From: Gilliamella apis
GTDB taxonomy: Bacteria; Pseudomonadota; Gammaproteobacteria; Enterobacterales; Orbaceae
Length of the DNA stretch: 62,894 nucleotides
Reading direction: 5' to 3'
NCBI RefSeq assembly: GCF_002142155.1
Contig: NZ_NASD01000015.1
Location: 1 to 62,894, forward strand
A program made the translations under genes and the position numbers. The stretch's first letter is position 1, and every line of letters begins with the position of its first letter. Below the pieces are notes generated by a model, which was given only the letters and a program-made list of their open reading frames with translations, searched no databases and was not told the origin of the DNA. This document shows, in pieces, positions 44,006 through 53,978 of the stretch.

Positions 44006-45019
44006 TTAGCTTTTTAGCTCCTCTTTTTGTGAGCGACCCAGTAATGACATGGCTGCCTGTTTTGGATCTTTATGTTCATAAAGTACTTTATAGATTTGTT
44101 CAGTAATAGGCATATCGACATGATATTTTTGTGCTAATGACCAAACTTCTTTGGTATTTCTACAGCCTTCAACCACTTGAGCAATGATCTCTTGTGCTTC
44201 TTGAATTGATTTGTTTTGACCAAGTAAAATACCAAAACGACGATTGCGAGATTGATTATCGGTACATGTCAGCACCAAATCCCCTAATCCTGCCATCCCC
44301 ATAAAAGTGGCGGGATCGGCACCAAGTGCTTCGCCTAATCGCATCATTTCAGCCAATCCTCGAGTGATTAATGCTGTTCTGGCATTAGCACCAAAACCAA
44401 GCCCATCCGACAATCCAGCACCAATGGCGATCACATTTTTGACTGCTCCGCCAAGTTGAACACCGATAAAATCTTTGCTGCTGTAGACTCGAAACGATTT
44501 ACTACAGTGGAATAAATTTTGTAGTTCTGTTAAAAATTGTTCATCAGTTGACGCAACAGTAACTGCAGTGGGTAAACCAGATGCCACTTCTTTAGCAAAT
44601 GTAGGACCTGAAATAACCGCTAATGGAATTTTGTCACCTAAAACTTCGCGTGCAACATCTTGTAATAATCGTCCAGTATCAACTTCAAGCCCTTTTGTTG
44701 CCCAAACAATTTTACTATCCTTTCTTAACAATGGTTTTATTTGTTTAAGAATACTACCAAACGCATGGCTAGGTACAACAATAAGTAAAATTGGTGCAGC
44801 AGCAACAGCAGTGGCTAAATCAGCTTCAATTTGCAGTTGCTCAGGGAAAGGGATATCAGGCAAAAATTGCCTATTTTGTCTATCATGCTGCAAAATAGCC
44901 ATCTTATCTGGGTTATGCCCCCACAATAAGGTTTCATGGCCATTACGTGCTAGTAATATTGCTAGCGAGGTTCCATAAGAACCGGCGCCAATTACAGTCA
45001 CTGCAGCATCTTTACTCAT
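44006..45019 (-). CDS. gpsA: Glycerol-3-phosphate dehydrogenase [NAD(P)+] GpsA
   Basis: 337-residue biosynthetic sn-glycerol-3-phosphate dehydrogenase, supplying the phospholipid backbone. The N-terminal Rossmann motif is [54 protein letters not shown] and [20 protein letters not shown] (catalytic Lys) follow. The C-terminal domain ends with [10 protein letters not shown] and [12 protein letters not shown]. It is the last gene of yibN-secB-gpsA, 42 bp after secB. Confidence 0.97.
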   Translation of the reverse strand: MSKDAAVTVIGAGSYGTSLAILLARNGHETLLWGHNPDKMAILQHDRQNRQFLPDIPFPEQLQIEADLATAVAAAPILLIVVPSHAFGSILKQIKPLLRKDSKIVWATKGLEVDTGRLLQDVAREVLGDKIPLAVISGPTFAKEVASGLPTAVTVASTDEQFLTELQNLFHCSKSFRVYSSKDFIGVQLGGAVKNVIAIGAGLSDGLGFGANARTALITRGLAEMMRLGEALGADPATFMGMAGLGDLVLTCTDNQSRNRRFGILLGQNKSIQEAQEIIAQVVEGCRNTKEVWSLAQKYHVDMPITEQIYKVLYEHKDPKQAAMSLLGRSQKEELKS

Positions 45020-45061
45020 ATATAATCCAATAGACTCGATTAATCAACCAAACAATTACAA

Positions 45062-45544
45062 TTATTGTAAGGTTTCAGTTGCACTATTTTGCGCTTGTTG
45101 TTCTTGTTGTTGTAAATAGTTAATGAACAATGCTTCAAAATTTACTGGCTCTAAATTAAGCTGTGGGAATGTTCCTTTATTCACTAGGCTTGAAATAACT
45201 TCACGCGCATAAGGGAATAAAATATTTGGACAATAAGCACCAACACAATGTTGAATTTGTGCATCATCAAAACCAATAAGCGAGAAAATTCCTGATTGAG
45301 TAACTTCACAAATATACACAACTTCTTCTTGCTGTTTTACCGTTACGGTAACACGTAAAGAAACTTCATGCACTTCATCACTTAATGCTTGTGATGCTGA
45401 ATTTAGCTCTAAATTCATTTCTGGTTGCCACTGCTTAGTAAAAATTTCAGGGACATTATTGGTTTCAAAAGAAACATCTTTAGTGTAAATACGTTGAATT
45501 GCAAATTGTGTTTCTGGTTGTTGTGTATTGTTTTGTTCTGTCAT
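45062..45544 (-). CDS. secB: Protein-export chaperone SecB
   Basis: 160-residue tetrameric cytoplasmic chaperone that keeps preproteins unfolded and hands them to SecA. Characteristic sequence: [20 protein letters not shown] (about 13-32), [25 protein letters not shown], and [20 protein letters not shown] (about 109-128). A Gln-rich tail (LQQQEEQAQ-type) ends the protein. It lies 25 bp after the rhodanese gene. Confidence 0.96.
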   Translation of the reverse strand: MTEQNNTQQPETQFAIQRIYTKDVSFETNNVPEIFTKQWQPEMNLELNSASQALSDEVHEVSLRVTVTVKQQEEVVYICEVTQSGIFSLIGFDDAQIQHCVGAYCPNILFPYAREVISSLVNKGTFPQLNLEPVNFEALFINYLQQQEQQAQNSATETLQ

Positions 45545-45569
45545 GATAAAACCTTATTTTAAAATTATA

Positions 45570-46010
45570 TTATTTTCTAACCAATGGTAAGTTTTCGCCG
45601 TTCCAACCAGCAATACCATCTTTTAATGTAAATACATGTAAAAAACCTTGTTTGACTAATACTTCACCAATACCTGCTGATGTTAAGCCATTTTCATCAA
45701 TCACAATAATGATGTTTTCTTTAAATTTTTCAATAGTTTTCGCACTAGCATTTTTAATATCAACGGGTAGAATGTTGTGTGATTCAGTAATATGCCCTTT
45801 TTTGAAGCTATCTGCTGAACGAATATCAACAATAACCGCATTTTGTTTATTGATCATATTAATTGCTTGCGCGTTATTAATTATTTTCACTTTTGACAAT
45901 TTAATTTTTACGGTTAATACAATGATTGCAACAAATAACACAATCCAACCTAATGAAAGTAAATGATGATTTTTGACAAAAGGTATAATTTCGAGCGTAA
46001 CAAAGTCCAT
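45570..46010 (-). CDS. yibN: Membrane-anchored rhodanese-like protein YibN
   Basis: 146 residues: one N-terminal membrane helix (HLLSLGWIVLFVAIIVLTV, about 15-34) followed by a cytoplasmic rhodanese domain (NMINKQNAVIVDIRSADSFK, GHITESHNILPVDI). The usual active-site Cys is absent: the loop reads IIVIDENGLTSAGIGEVL, with no C before the R/G loop. It is therefore probably catalytically inactive as a sulfurtransferase. E. coli has yibN-grxC-secB-gpsA; here grxC is missing and yibN is directly followed by secB. Confidence 0.88.
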   Translation of the reverse strand: MDFVTLEIIPFVKNHHLLSLGWIVLFVAIIVLTVKIKLSKVKIINNAQAINMINKQNAVIVDIRSADSFKKGHITESHNILPVDIKNASAKTIEKFKENIIIVIDENGLTSAGIGEVLVKQGFLHVFTLKDGIAGWNGENLPLVRK

Positions 46011-46140
46011 ACTTTTATGATTACCTAATTTATTAAAAATAAGATAAGATTATAACGATATTGTCTACTGAAATACAGATCTAAAGGGAGAAATCTTATT
46101 TTATGCTAATAAGAACTAAAGAATCCTAAGAAGAGAATTA

Positions 46141-46642
46141 ATGTTATTCAGACGATTTATCTTACTGGCATTGCTTTTAGTTACTGTAATCTTGTCTGTT
46201 TTAGCCGAACCAAATAATTATGCTACAAATAAAACCGTAAACTTAGATCAAAACATGCAAATAACAGGTGAACCATTATTGTTTGACCTAAATTTAACCT
46301 GTCGAGAATTTTTCTAGAAATTGATACCAATGCACCTGATTATTTTCAATATTATGATTGTCCAATACAAGATGAAGGTCAAACATGTTCAATAACTGTA
46401 ATTTATAAAATCGACGATAAATATCCTAAGTGAACCCATTAATACTTGATAAAAACTATGGGGATGGGGGAACTGAAATATTCATGCTGTTATTGGCATC
46501 AATAAAATCCAGTAATGATCGCTAATTCAAAAGATAGTTTATTATATGAAGCGTCGTTTTTTTAAATGAAACATTTAAACGTGATGGGGATGAAATGATT
46601 TTTTATTTAATCATAATCGGTTTTCGAAGATTCGATATATAA
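46141..46642 (+). pseudogene. Frameshifted exported-protein gene
   Basis: ATG 46141, with AAGAGA just upstream, opens a 58-codon frame with a clear signal peptide (MLFRRFILLALLLVTVILSV, then LAEPNN) that stops at TAG 46315-46317. Adding one T to the T5 tract at 46309-46313 continues into EIDTNAPDYFQYYDCPIQDE and TCSITVIYKIDDKYPK, up to TGA 46431-46433. The extension has protein-like composition with two cysteines. Downstream, other frames read NPLILDKNYGDGGTEIF (from 46433) and NSKDSLLYEASFF. One extra T in the T7 tract (46557-46563) extends the latter to LNETFKRDGDEMIFYL. I read this as one decayed secreted-protein gene. I do not recognise its family, and the last third is uncertain. Confidence 0.5.
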
Positions 46643-46721
46643 CTTAGTTAAGAAGCATCGCCAATTAACTACTTTGTCATGGAGCAAAATTGTGGCATAA
46701 ATGGTTTATGTGACATTTTGG

Positions 46722-46758
46722 TGCATTATTTTGGTGCTTTATGCATTATTATGGTGCA
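46722..46758. promoter_or_regulatory. Two NtrC-like enhancer sites upstream of glnA
   Basis: The 17-bp sites at 46722-46738 (TGCATTATTTTGGTGCT) and 46742-46758 (TGCATTATTATGGTGCA) match the NtrC consensus TGCACC-N5-GGTGCA in one full half and the TGCA of the other. Their centres are 20 bp apart, about two helical turns on one face, and about 70-90 bp upstream of the -24 element. A partial third site overlaps on the left (46709-46725). Confidence 0.75.
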
Positions 46759-46819
46759 TTAATGCTTTTTCTGCTATTATTTAATCACTAAAAACCGTCT
46801 AAAATGGTTAATGAAAAAC

Positions 46820-46835
46820 TGGCATCATATTTGCA
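46820..46835 (+). promoter_or_regulatory. Sigma-54 promoter of glnA
   Basis: TGGCATC-ATAT-TTGCA fits the -24/-12 consensus with correct GG-N10-GC spacing, about 70 bp before the glnA ATG. It is equivalent to glnAp2 of enteric bacteria, activated by phosphorylated NtrC when nitrogen is short. Confidence 0.9.
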
Positions 46836-46905
46836 TATAATTTAATAAATAGGCAAAATGCCTTTAAACTGAACAATTATTATATGTCCTCAATGGAGAA
46901 GCTAC

Positions 46906-48315
46906 ATGTCTACACAAAAAGTTTTAACGCTAATAAAAGAAAACGATGTTAAGTTTGTTGATTTACGTTTTACTGATACTAAAGGTAAAGAACAACACGT
47001 TACCATTCCTGTTAGTCAAATCGACGCTGATTTTTTTGAAGATGGTAAAATGTTTGATGGCTCTTCCATTGCTGGTTGGAAAGGCATTAACGAATCAGAT
47101 ATGGTGTTAATGCCAGATGCATCAAGCGCAGTGATTGATCCATTTTTTGAAGATGTAACATTAAATATTCGTTGTGACGTTTTAGAGCCAGCGACATTAC
47201 AAGGTTATGACCGTGACCCTCGCTCAATTGCTAAACGCGCTGAAGAGTTTTTAAAATCATCAGGTATTGCTGATACGGTTATTTTTGGACCAGAACCGGA
47301 ATTCTTCTTATTTGATGATGTGCGTTTTGGCTCACCAATGTCTGGTAGTTTTGTACATATTGATGATATCGAAGCTGCTTGGAACTCAGGTACTAAATAC
47401 GAAGAAGGTAATAAAGGTCACCGTCCTGGTGTTAAAGGTGGTTATTTCCCACTTCCTCCGGTTGACTCGTCACAAGATATCCGTTCTGAAATGTGTTTAA
47501 TCATGGAACAACTTGGTTTAGTGGTTGAAGCTCATCACCATGAAGTTGCAACTGCAGGCCAAAATGAGATTGCTTGTCGTTTCAATACATTAACTAAAAA
47601 AGCTGACGAAGTTCAAATCTATAAATATGTTGTCCAAAATGTTGCTCATGCTTATGGTAAAACTGCGACATTTATGCCTAAACCAATGTTTGGTGATAAC
47701 GGCTCTGGTATGCACTGTCACCAATCGCTTGCTAAAGATGGCGTAAACCTTTTTGCTGGTGATAAATATGCTGGCCTTTCTGAAATGGCGTTATTCTATA
47801 TCGGTGGTATTATCAAACATGCTAAAGCGATTAATGCTTTTGCGAACCCAGCGACTAACTCTTATAAACGTTTAGTACCAGGTTATGAAGCACCAGTTAT
47901 GCTTGCCTATTCTGCGCGTAACCGTTCTGCATCAATTCGTATTCCAGTGGTTACTAGCCCTAAAGCGCGTCGTATTGAAGTTCGCTTCCCAGATCCAGCA
48001 GGTAACCCATACTTATCATTTGCTGCGCAATTAATGGCTGGTTTAGATGGTATTATCAATAAGATTCATCCGGGTGATGCGATGGATAAAAACTTATACG
48101 ACTTACCACCAGAAGAGTCTAAATTAATTCCACAAGTTGCTGGTTCACTTGAAGAAGCTCTTGATGCATTAGATGCGGATCGTGAATTCTTAACTCGTGG
48201 TAATGTATTTACTAATGACACCATTGATGCTTATATTGACTTAAAACGTCAAGATGTTGATCGTGTTCGTATGACACCACATCCGGTTGAATTTGAACTC
48301 TACTACAGTCTATAA
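46906..48315 (+). CDS. glnA: Glutamine synthetase type I
   Basis: 469-residue dodecameric glutamine synthetase, same length as E. coli. Motifs: [17 protein letters not shown] (about 46-62), [12 protein letters not shown] metal site, [13 protein letters not shown], the ATP site [17 protein letters not shown], and NRSASIRIP. The adenylylation site Tyr398 in NLYDLPPEE is present, so GlnE control is expected. Its leader has NtrC-like sites and a sigma-54 promoter. TGGAG lies before the ATG. It is followed by a hairpin and glnL-glnG, so the operon carries its own regulators. Confidence 0.98.
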   Translation: MSTQKVLTLIKENDVKFVDLRFTDTKGKEQHVTIPVSQIDADFFEDGKMFDGSSIAGWKGINESDMVLMPDASSAVIDPFFEDVTLNIRCDVLEPATLQGYDRDPRSIAKRAEEFLKSSGIADTVIFGPEPEFFLFDDVRFGSPMSGSFVHIDDIEAAWNSGTKYEEGNKGHRPGVKGGYFPLPPVDSSQDIRSEMCLIMEQLGLVVEAHHHEVATAGQNEIACRFNTLTKKADEVQIYKYVVQNVAHAYGKTATFMPKPMFGDNGSGMHCHQSLAKDGVNLFAGDKYAGLSEMALFYIGGIIKHAKAINAFANPATNSYKRLVPGYEAPVMLAYSARNRSASIRIPVVTSPKARRIEVRFPDPAGNPYLSFAAQLMAGLDGIINKIHPGDAMDKNLYDLPPEESKLIPQVAGSLEEALDALDADREFLTRGNVFTNDTIDAYIDLKRQDVDRVRMTPHPVEFELYYSL

Positions 48316-48342
48316 GTCATTATTGTATTACTTAAAGCTTTA

Positions 48343-48364
48343 ACCACCGCTGAAGGGCGGTGGT
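48343..48364 (+). terminator. Hairpin between glnA and glnL
   Basis: ACCACCGC (48343-48350) pairs with GCGGTGGT (48357-48364) around a 6-nt loop, 27 nt past the glnA stop. No T-tract follows, only TATCTAA. As in enteric glnALG, it may dampen read-through into the regulator genes. Confidence 0.6.
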
Positions 48365-48389
48365 ATCTAATGAGAACGGAGAGCCAACG

Positions 48390-49439
48390 ATGACATTTGA
48401 TAATGAATCTGATGCAAATCTTGTTCTCGACTCAATGATTACCAATATTTTATTACTTGATAAAAAACTCAATATTCTTTATGCCAATACCGCTGCACAA
48501 CAGTTACTTGCTCAAAGTTCGAAAAAAATATTAGATAGTTATTTTCCCGACCTATTAGGTTATTTTTCCCTCGATATTGAATTGATGCAAAATGCATTAG
48601 AGCAGAATCAAGGTTTTACCGATAGCGAAGTTAATTTAGTCATAAACAATGAATTACATATTTTATCGTTAACTGCACAATTGCTGGCTAATGGCCATGT
48701 GCTAATCGAAATGGCACCATTAAATAGTCATAAAAAGTTGAGTCAAGAACAATTACAGCAAGCTCAACAAAATGCTGCCCGTGAATTAGTGCGTGGACTT
48801 GCTCATGAAATTAAAAATCCACTTGGTGGGCTAAGAGGAGCGGCGCAATTATTGTCACGAGAACTACCTAACAATGAGTTGCAAGATTATACAAAAATTA
48901 TCATTGAACAGGCAGATAGGTTAAGAAATTTAGTTGATAGGTTATTAGGCCCTCAAGAGCGGTTACAACAGAAACAACAGAATATACATCAAGCGATCGA
49001 ACGGATCTATGCGCTTTTATGTTTAGAAAAACCGCTAAATGTTGAAATAATCCGCGATTATGATCCTAGTTTGCCTGAATTCACTCATGATTCAGAACAG
49101 ATTGAACAAGTGGTTTTAAATATTGTGCGTAATGCCTTACAAGCAATTGATTCAAAATCTGGTTGTATTAAGATTAGAACTAGAACTGCATTTCAAGTCA
49201 CCTTGCATGGTCAACGTTACCGACTTTGTGCGCGTATCGATATTGAAGATAATGGCCCTGGAGTTCCAGTGCATATTCAAGATACATTATTTTATCCAAT
49301 GGTTAGTGGTTATGAAGGCGGTACCGGCATTGGTTTGTCTATTGCCCATAATATTATTGACCAGCATAATGGTAAGATTGAATTTAATAGTTGGCCAGGT
49401 CATACTGAGTTTTCTATCTATTTACCAATCAAACAATGA
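48390..49439 (+). CDS. glnL: Nitrogen regulation sensor kinase NtrB
   Basis: 349-residue soluble histidine kinase, identical in length to E. coli NtrB. It has an N-terminal PAS domain (about 8-110). The phospho-acceptor is His139 in [19 protein letters not shown]. The ATPase domain has [20 protein letters not shown] (N box), [10 protein letters not shown] (G1) and [13 protein letters not shown] (G2). The frame opens at a GTG (48360), but ATG 48390 with GGAGAG 6-7 nt upstream is the right start. It phosphorylates NtrC under nitrogen limitation, under PII control. Its stop overlaps the next frame. Confidence 0.96.
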   Translation: MTFDNESDANLVLDSMITNILLLDKKLNILYANTAAQQLLAQSSKKILDSYFPDLLGYFSLDIELMQNALEQNQGFTDSEVNLVINNELHILSLTAQLLANGHVLIEMAPLNSHKKLSQEQLQQAQQNAARELVRGLAHEIKNPLGGLRGAAQLLSRELPNNELQDYTKIIIEQADRLRNLVDRLLGPQERLQQKQQNIHQAIERIYALLCLEKPLNVEIIRDYDPSLPEFTHDSEQIEQVVLNIVRNALQAIDSKSGCIKIRTRTAFQVTLHGQRYRLCARIDIEDNGPGVPVHIQDTLFYPMVSGYEGGTGIGLSIAHNIIDQHNGKIEFNSWPGHTEFSIYLPIKQ

Positions 49440-49450
49440 GGTTAATGACA

Positions 49451-50890
49451 ATGAATGTTTGGATTGTTGATGATGATAGTTCAATTAGATGGGTTTTAGA
49501 AAAAGCGCTTACTAACGCTCATTTTAACTGCATTAGTTTTTCAAGTGGTCAAGAAGTGATTGATGCTTTAGTTAATCATCCACAGAAGCCAGCAGTATTA
49601 TTATCCGATATTAAAATGCCGGGTATTGATGGGTTATCTTTGCTTAATTATATTAAAGAGCAAATGCCTAATTTACCGGTGATTATTATGACTGCTCATT
49701 CAGACCTTGATGCTGCAGTGAATGCTTATCAAAAGGGAGCTTATGATTATATTCCTAAACCTTTTGATGTCGATGAAGTAATTCAGTTGGTTGAGCGGGC
49801 TATTTTACAAAGTCAAAGTAATAAACCTAATAGTTCCTCTACCAGCAAAGCTTCTACGGGTATTATTGGTGAAGCACCCGCCATGCAGGAGGTGTTTCGT
49901 ATTATTGGACGACTCTCTAAATCATCTATCAGCGTACTTATTAATGGTGAATCAGGAACGGGTAAGGAGTTAGTGGCTAAAGCTTTGCATACTCATAGTC
50001 CACGCTCACAGTCACCATTTATTGCCTTAAATATGGCTGCTATTCCTAACGATCTGATTGAATCGGAACTATTTGGGCATGAAAAAGGTGCATTTACTGG
50101 TGCCGCTCAAATAAGGCATGGTCGATTCGAACAAGCTAACGGTGGAACGCTTTTTTTAGATGAAATTGGTGATATGCCATTGGATGTGCAAACTCGGTTA
50201 TTAAGAGTTCTTGCTGATGGTCAATTTTATCGGATAGGTGGTTATTCACCTGTAAAAGTTGATGTACGTATAATTGCCGCTACGCATCAAGATTTACAAG
50301 CTAGAGTAAGGGAAGGTAAATTTAGAGAAGATTTGTTCCATCGGCTAAATGTGATTCGTATTTTATTGCCACCATTACGTGATAGAGCGCAAGATATACC
50401 TAAATTAGCTGAACATTTTTTACGTACCACCGCCAAAGAATTAGGTGTTGAAAGTAAAGTGCTAAGCCCTGATGCTCTTAATCTTTTATGTCTGTTCAAT
50501 TGGCCGGGCAATGTAAGGCAATTAGAAAATGTTTGTCGTTGGGTAACAGTAATGTCATCCAATAATGAAGTTTATGTGCAAGATTTACCTCCAGAACTAT
50601 TACAATTATCGGCTTCTGATGCCCCAACTAATTATGAGGTTATTAAAAATGTAACCAATCAGATATTACCAGAAACCGATTGGAAAAAACTGTTAGAACT
50701 GTGGGCTAAACAAGCCTTATTAGCTGGTAAAACCGGAATTTTGACGCAAACAGTGAGTGATGTTGAAAAAATTTTATTAAAGTGTGCACTTAATTTTACT
50801 CGTGGACATAAGCAAGATGCAGCGAATCTGCTTGGCTGGGGGAGAAATACTTTAACAAGAAAACTCAAAGAATTATCAGATGATAATTGA
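49451..50890 (+). CDS. glnG: Nitrogen regulator NtrC
   Basis: 479-residue sigma-54 enhancer-binding response regulator. The receiver domain has DDD (7-9) and phospho-acceptor Asp53 in LLSDIKMPG. The AAA+ domain has [30 protein letters not shown] and [20 protein letters not shown]. The C-terminal Fis domain is [20 protein letters not shown]. Candidate starts are 49436, 49445 and 49451; the last has GAGG (49438-49441) at good spacing and begins [11 protein letters not shown] as in the family. It is about 10 residues longer than E. coli NtrC, in the linker before the DNA-binding domain. Confidence 0.96.
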   Translation: MNVWIVDDDSSIRWVLEKALTNAHFNCISFSSGQEVIDALVNHPQKPAVLLSDIKMPGIDGLSLLNYIKEQMPNLPVIIMTAHSDLDAAVNAYQKGAYDYIPKPFDVDEVIQLVERAILQSQSNKPNSSSTSKASTGIIGEAPAMQEVFRIIGRLSKSSISVLINGESGTGKELVAKALHTHSPRSQSPFIALNMAAIPNDLIESELFGHEKGAFTGAAQIRHGRFEQANGGTLFLDEIGDMPLDVQTRLLRVLADGQFYRIGGYSPVKVDVRIIAATHQDLQARVREGKFREDLFHRLNVIRILLPPLRDRAQDIPKLAEHFLRTTAKELGVESKVLSPDALNLLCLFNWPGNVRQLENVCRWVTVMSSNNEVYVQDLPPELLQLSASDAPTNYEVIKNVTNQILPETDWKKLLELWAKQALLAGKTGILTQTVSDVEKILLKCALNFTRGHKQDAANLLGWGRNTLTRKLKELSDDN

Positions 50891-51025
50891 TTATGATAGC
50901 ATGCCGATTTTTTCGGCAATAAGTCATAATGTTATTATCTAATGTTTTTACCAATTTATTTATTATTATTTTACTGTTTGCTTAAAGTTCATTGAACACT
51001 TATTTATTTTTAGTTACAATCGAAT

Positions 51026-51052
51026 GCAAATGATAATTATTCTATTTATCAT
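51026..51052. promoter_or_regulatory. Fur box upstream of siderophore importer
   Basis: The 19-bp window at 51026-51044 matches the consensus GATAATGATAATCATTATC at 14 positions, including AATGATAAT. An inverted repeat ATGATAA / TTATCAT (51030-51036 / 51046-51052) spans it. It lies about 40-65 bp before the ATG at 51092, where Fur would block transcription in iron-replete cells. Confidence 0.75.
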
Positions 51053-51091
51053 CCATTCGCTTTTGGACTAAGCTAATAACTAGGAGTTACA

Positions 51092-52048
51092 ATGTATTCA
51101 TCTATCAAAGTTAAATTTTTAGTATTACTAGCCGCTTTATTTGTATTAGCTGGCTGTGACGATAAAAAACAAGAAGCACCAGTAGCTAATAAAACTATAG
51201 CTGTTGAACATGCTCAAGGTAAAACAGATGTTCCTGAAAACCCGAAAAAAGTGGTAGTTTATAACACAGCGACACTGGATATTATTGATGCATTAAATAT
51301 TCCTGTAACCGGTGTTCCACAATCGGATGTACATTTCCCAGAATTCTTATCAAAGTATGCTGATAAAGCTTATACCAATGTTGGTACTTTATTTGAACCA
51401 AATTATGAAGTGTTAAGTTCATTACAACCTGATGTGATTATCGCAGGTGGCCGTGCCAATGATGTTTATAAAAAATTAAGTGATATTGCACCAACTATTT
51501 CGCTTGATATTGATCCTAATAATTTTGTAGCTAGCTTAACCGAGCGTACTGAACAGTTAGGCGATATTTTTGCTAAACAAGCAGAAGCTAAAAAATTAAT
51601 TGCTGATTTTAACCAAAAAATTGAAACACTAAAACCTAAAACAGATACAGCAGGAACTGCCTTAGTGATTATGGTTAATGGTGGTAAAATGTCTGCTTAT
51701 GGCCCTAAATCACGTTTTGGCTTTATCTTTGATGTATTAGGTTTCAAACCTGCAACAACTTTCCAAGAAGCTGGACGTCATGGTAATGCAGTGACTTCTG
51801 AATTTGTGTTAAGTGTTAATCCACAATGGTTATTTGTGTTAGATAGAGACAATGCAATTGGTAATAAAGAAGCTCAATCAGCACAACAAGTTCTAAATAA
51901 CGAATTAATCCAAAAAACTGATGCATGGCAACAAAATCATATTGTTTATTTAGATTCAACTTCAATGTATATCTCTGGTGGTATTCAAACTTATAGTCAA
52001 TTAATCGACCAAATAAGTGATGTTTTACAAAAAACATCAGCCAACTAA
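51092..52048 (+). CDS. Ferric-siderophore ABC transporter, binding lipoprotein
   Basis: 318-residue periplasmic binding protein of the iron-siderophore group (VctP/CeuE/FatB-like). The signal peptide ends in the lipobox LAGC (lipid-modified Cys22). The mature protein has AQGKTDVPENPKKVVVYN, TLFEPNYEVLSSLQPDVIIA (about 107-126), AYGPKSRFGFIFDVLG and VNPQWLFVLDRDNAIG. It is the first gene of a four-gene importer operon behind a Fur box. The siderophore is probably a catecholate by resemblance to VctP, but this is not proven. No outer-membrane receptor or tonB is in the window. Confidence 0.88.
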   Translation: MYSSIKVKFLVLLAALFVLAGCDDKKQEAPVANKTIAVEHAQGKTDVPENPKKVVVYNTATLDIIDALNIPVTGVPQSDVHFPEFLSKYADKAYTNVGTLFEPNYEVLSSLQPDVIIAGGRANDVYKKLSDIAPTISLDIDPNNFVASLTERTEQLGDIFAKQAEAKKLIADFNQKIETLKPKTDTAGTALVIMVNGGKMSAYGPKSRFGFIFDVLGFKPATTFQEAGRHGNAVTSEFVLSVNPQWLFVLDRDNAIGNKEAQSAQQVLNNELIQKTDAWQQNHIVYLDSTSMYISGGIQTYSQLIDQISDVLQKTSAN

Positions 52049-52057
52049 TCATAAGTT

Positions 52058-53017
52058 ATGACAAAAACGGTTTATTTTATTGCAGGCATTTCTCTTTTAA
52101 TAGCAATGGCTGCATTAAGTCTGTTTATTGGTGCTGGGCATGTGACGTTGGCCGATCTTTGGTCTGATAGTAATATGCGACAAATCTTTCTTGTTAGTCG
52201 TGTTCCTAGAACGGTAGCATTACTATTAGCCGGTAGCGCTATGAGTGTTGCTGGCTTAATTATGCAATTACTTACGCAAAATCGGTTTGTTGAACCTTCA
52301 TTAGTGGGGACAACCCAGTCTGCAAGTCTTGGGCTATTAGTCATGATGGTATTTGCTCCTGGTGCAACGGTAATGACGAAAATGGTGGTGGCAAGTTTAT
52401 TTGCAATGGCTGGCACGATGTTGTTTATGTTTATCTCACGTAAAATCATCTTTAAATCTGCCTTAATGGTACCGCTTATTGGGATTATGCTTGGCGCAGT
52501 AATCAGTGCAATTTGTACTTTTTTTGCCATGTATTTTGATTTATTACAATCACTAGGTGGTTGGGAATCAGGTGATTTTTCTGGCATTTTGCAAGGTCGC
52601 TATGAACTATTGTGGTTAGTTGGTGGTATTACCTTACTTGCCTGTTGGAGTGCCGATCGTTTTACTGTCGCTGGATTAGGGCGGGACTTTTCTGTTAATG
52701 TCGGACTTAATTATAATAGAGTAATGCTAACAGGTCTGATTGTCATTGCACTTATTGGTGGGATTGTTGTGGTGGTGGTAGGGGTACTGCCATTTTTGGG
52801 TTTAATCGTTCCTAATATTGTGAGTTTATTGTTTGGCGATAATGTTCGTAAAACTATTCCGTGGATTTGTCTACTAGGTAGTGGTCTGGTTTTACTCTGT
52901 GATATTATTGGACGAGTTATTCGCTATCCCTTCGAAATTCCAGTTAGTGTAATCCTTGGTGTAGTTGGTGCTGTTATATTTTTAGTATTGTTGAGTAAAA
53001 AACGTCATGCTGGTTAA
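52058..53017 (+). CDS. Ferric-siderophore ABC transporter permease 1
   Basis: 319-residue FecCD-family permease with about nine membrane helices. VSRVPRTVALLLAGSAMSVA (about 45-64) and LMQLLTQNRFVEPSLVGTTQ resemble the family signature (GxxxQxxxRNPLAxP-like). GVLPFLGLIVPNIVSLLFG near 245-263 is the coupling helix region that contacts the ATPase. It starts 9 bp after the lipoprotein gene and overlaps the next permease gene by 11 bp. The VctD/CeuB type is likely. Confidence 0.9.
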   Translation: MTKTVYFIAGISLLIAMAALSLFIGAGHVTLADLWSDSNMRQIFLVSRVPRTVALLLAGSAMSVAGLIMQLLTQNRFVEPSLVGTTQSASLGLLVMMVFAPGATVMTKMVVASLFAMAGTMLFMFISRKIIFKSALMVPLIGIMLGAVISAICTFFAMYFDLLQSLGGWESGDFSGILQGRYELLWLVGGITLLACWSADRFTVAGLGRDFSVNVGLNYNRVMLTGLIVIALIGGIVVVVVGVLPFLGLIVPNIVSLLFGDNVRKTIPWICLLGSGLVLLCDIIGRVIRYPFEIPVSVILGVVGAVIFLVLLSKKRHAG

Positions 53018-53978
53018 TCAAAAACGCTTTATTTCAAGTCGAAATACTGTACTGATATTACTGGGTATTGCGCTATTTTGTGTCATTTTTTTCATGACAT
53101 TCAATTTAAAAGGCAATATTAGTTATATATTGACTCATCGTACTTGGATTGTTTTAACGATGATTTTAGTGGCTTTTTCTGCTGCAACGTCGACTTTGCT
53201 TTTTCAGACTGTTACTAATAATCGAATTTTAACACCTTCAATAATGGGATTTGAATCTTTGTTTGTATTGATTCAAACATTGGTAATATTTTTTATTGAT
53301 GCACAAGGTATTCCTTATATTGGTATTGTGGGTAAATTTATTTTCGAATCATTATTATTAATTTTATTTTCTCTATTTTTGTATCGAGGATTATTTACCA
53401 AACTTAAACAAAATCTTCATTTGGTTTTATTAATTGGTATTATTTTAGGTACACTATTTCGTAGTTTCTCCAATTTATTACAACGATTAATGACGCCAAC
53501 GGAATTCGCTGTTTTGCAAAGCCGTATTTTTGCCACATTTACCCGAGCCGAGCCTGTCTTAATCGTGTTTTCATTAATCATTGCCTCAATTATTGGTCTG
53601 TTTTTATGGCGAATGCGCTTTCGATTTGATGTATTAGCATTAGGACGTGATAATGCTATTAATCTTGGGGTCGATTATCAGAAAAGTGTCACTATCATTC
53701 TATTACTCGTTTCGGTATTAGTCTCAATATCAACCGCGTTAGTTGGGCCATTCACATTCCTAGGTCTACTTATTGCTAATTTAGCTTATAGTATTAGTGG
53801 CTCTAGCCAGCATCGTTTTTTATTACCAACTGCGTTTTTATTAGGCGTGATTTTTCTTGTTGGTGGACAGATGTTTTTAGAGCGGGTCCTAAATATGGTG
53901 GGCGCATTATCGATAGTAATTGAGTTTATTGGTGGTTCATTGTTTATCTTCTTATTATTGAAAAAGGTTCCGATGTGA
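53007..53978 (+). CDS. Ferric-siderophore ABC transporter permease 2
   Basis: 323-residue second FecCD-family permease (VctG/CeuC type). FQTVTNNRILTPSIMGFESL (about 69-88) is the signature region. LGRDNAINLGVDYQKSV and GPFTFLGLLIANLAYSISGS form the coupling loop. It heterodimerises with permease 1 to form the channel. It overlaps the previous gene by 11 bp and shares the ATGTGA junction with the ATPase gene, indicating translational coupling through the operon. Confidence 0.9.
   Translation: MLVNQKRFISSRNTVLILLGIALFCVIFFMTFNLKGNISYILTHRTWIVLTMILVAFSAATSTLLFQTVTNNRILTPSIMGFESLFVLIQTLVIFFIDAQGIPYIGIVGKFIFESLLLILFSLFLYRGLFTKLKQNLHLVLLIGIILGTLFRSFSNLLQRLMTPTEFAVLQSRIFATFTRAEPVLIVFSLIIASIIGLFLWRMRFRFDVLALGRDNAINLGVDYQKSVTIILLLVSVLVSISTALVGPFTFLGLLIANLAYSISGSSQHRFLLPTAFLLGVIFLVGGQMFLERVLNMVGALSIVIEFIGGSLFIFLLLKKVPM

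Noticed and set aside
52072..52587. Minus-strand open frame of 171 codons opposite the siderophore permease
   Set aside because: Antisense to a FecCD permease; composition mirrors the hydrophobic helices and no independent motif is seen.
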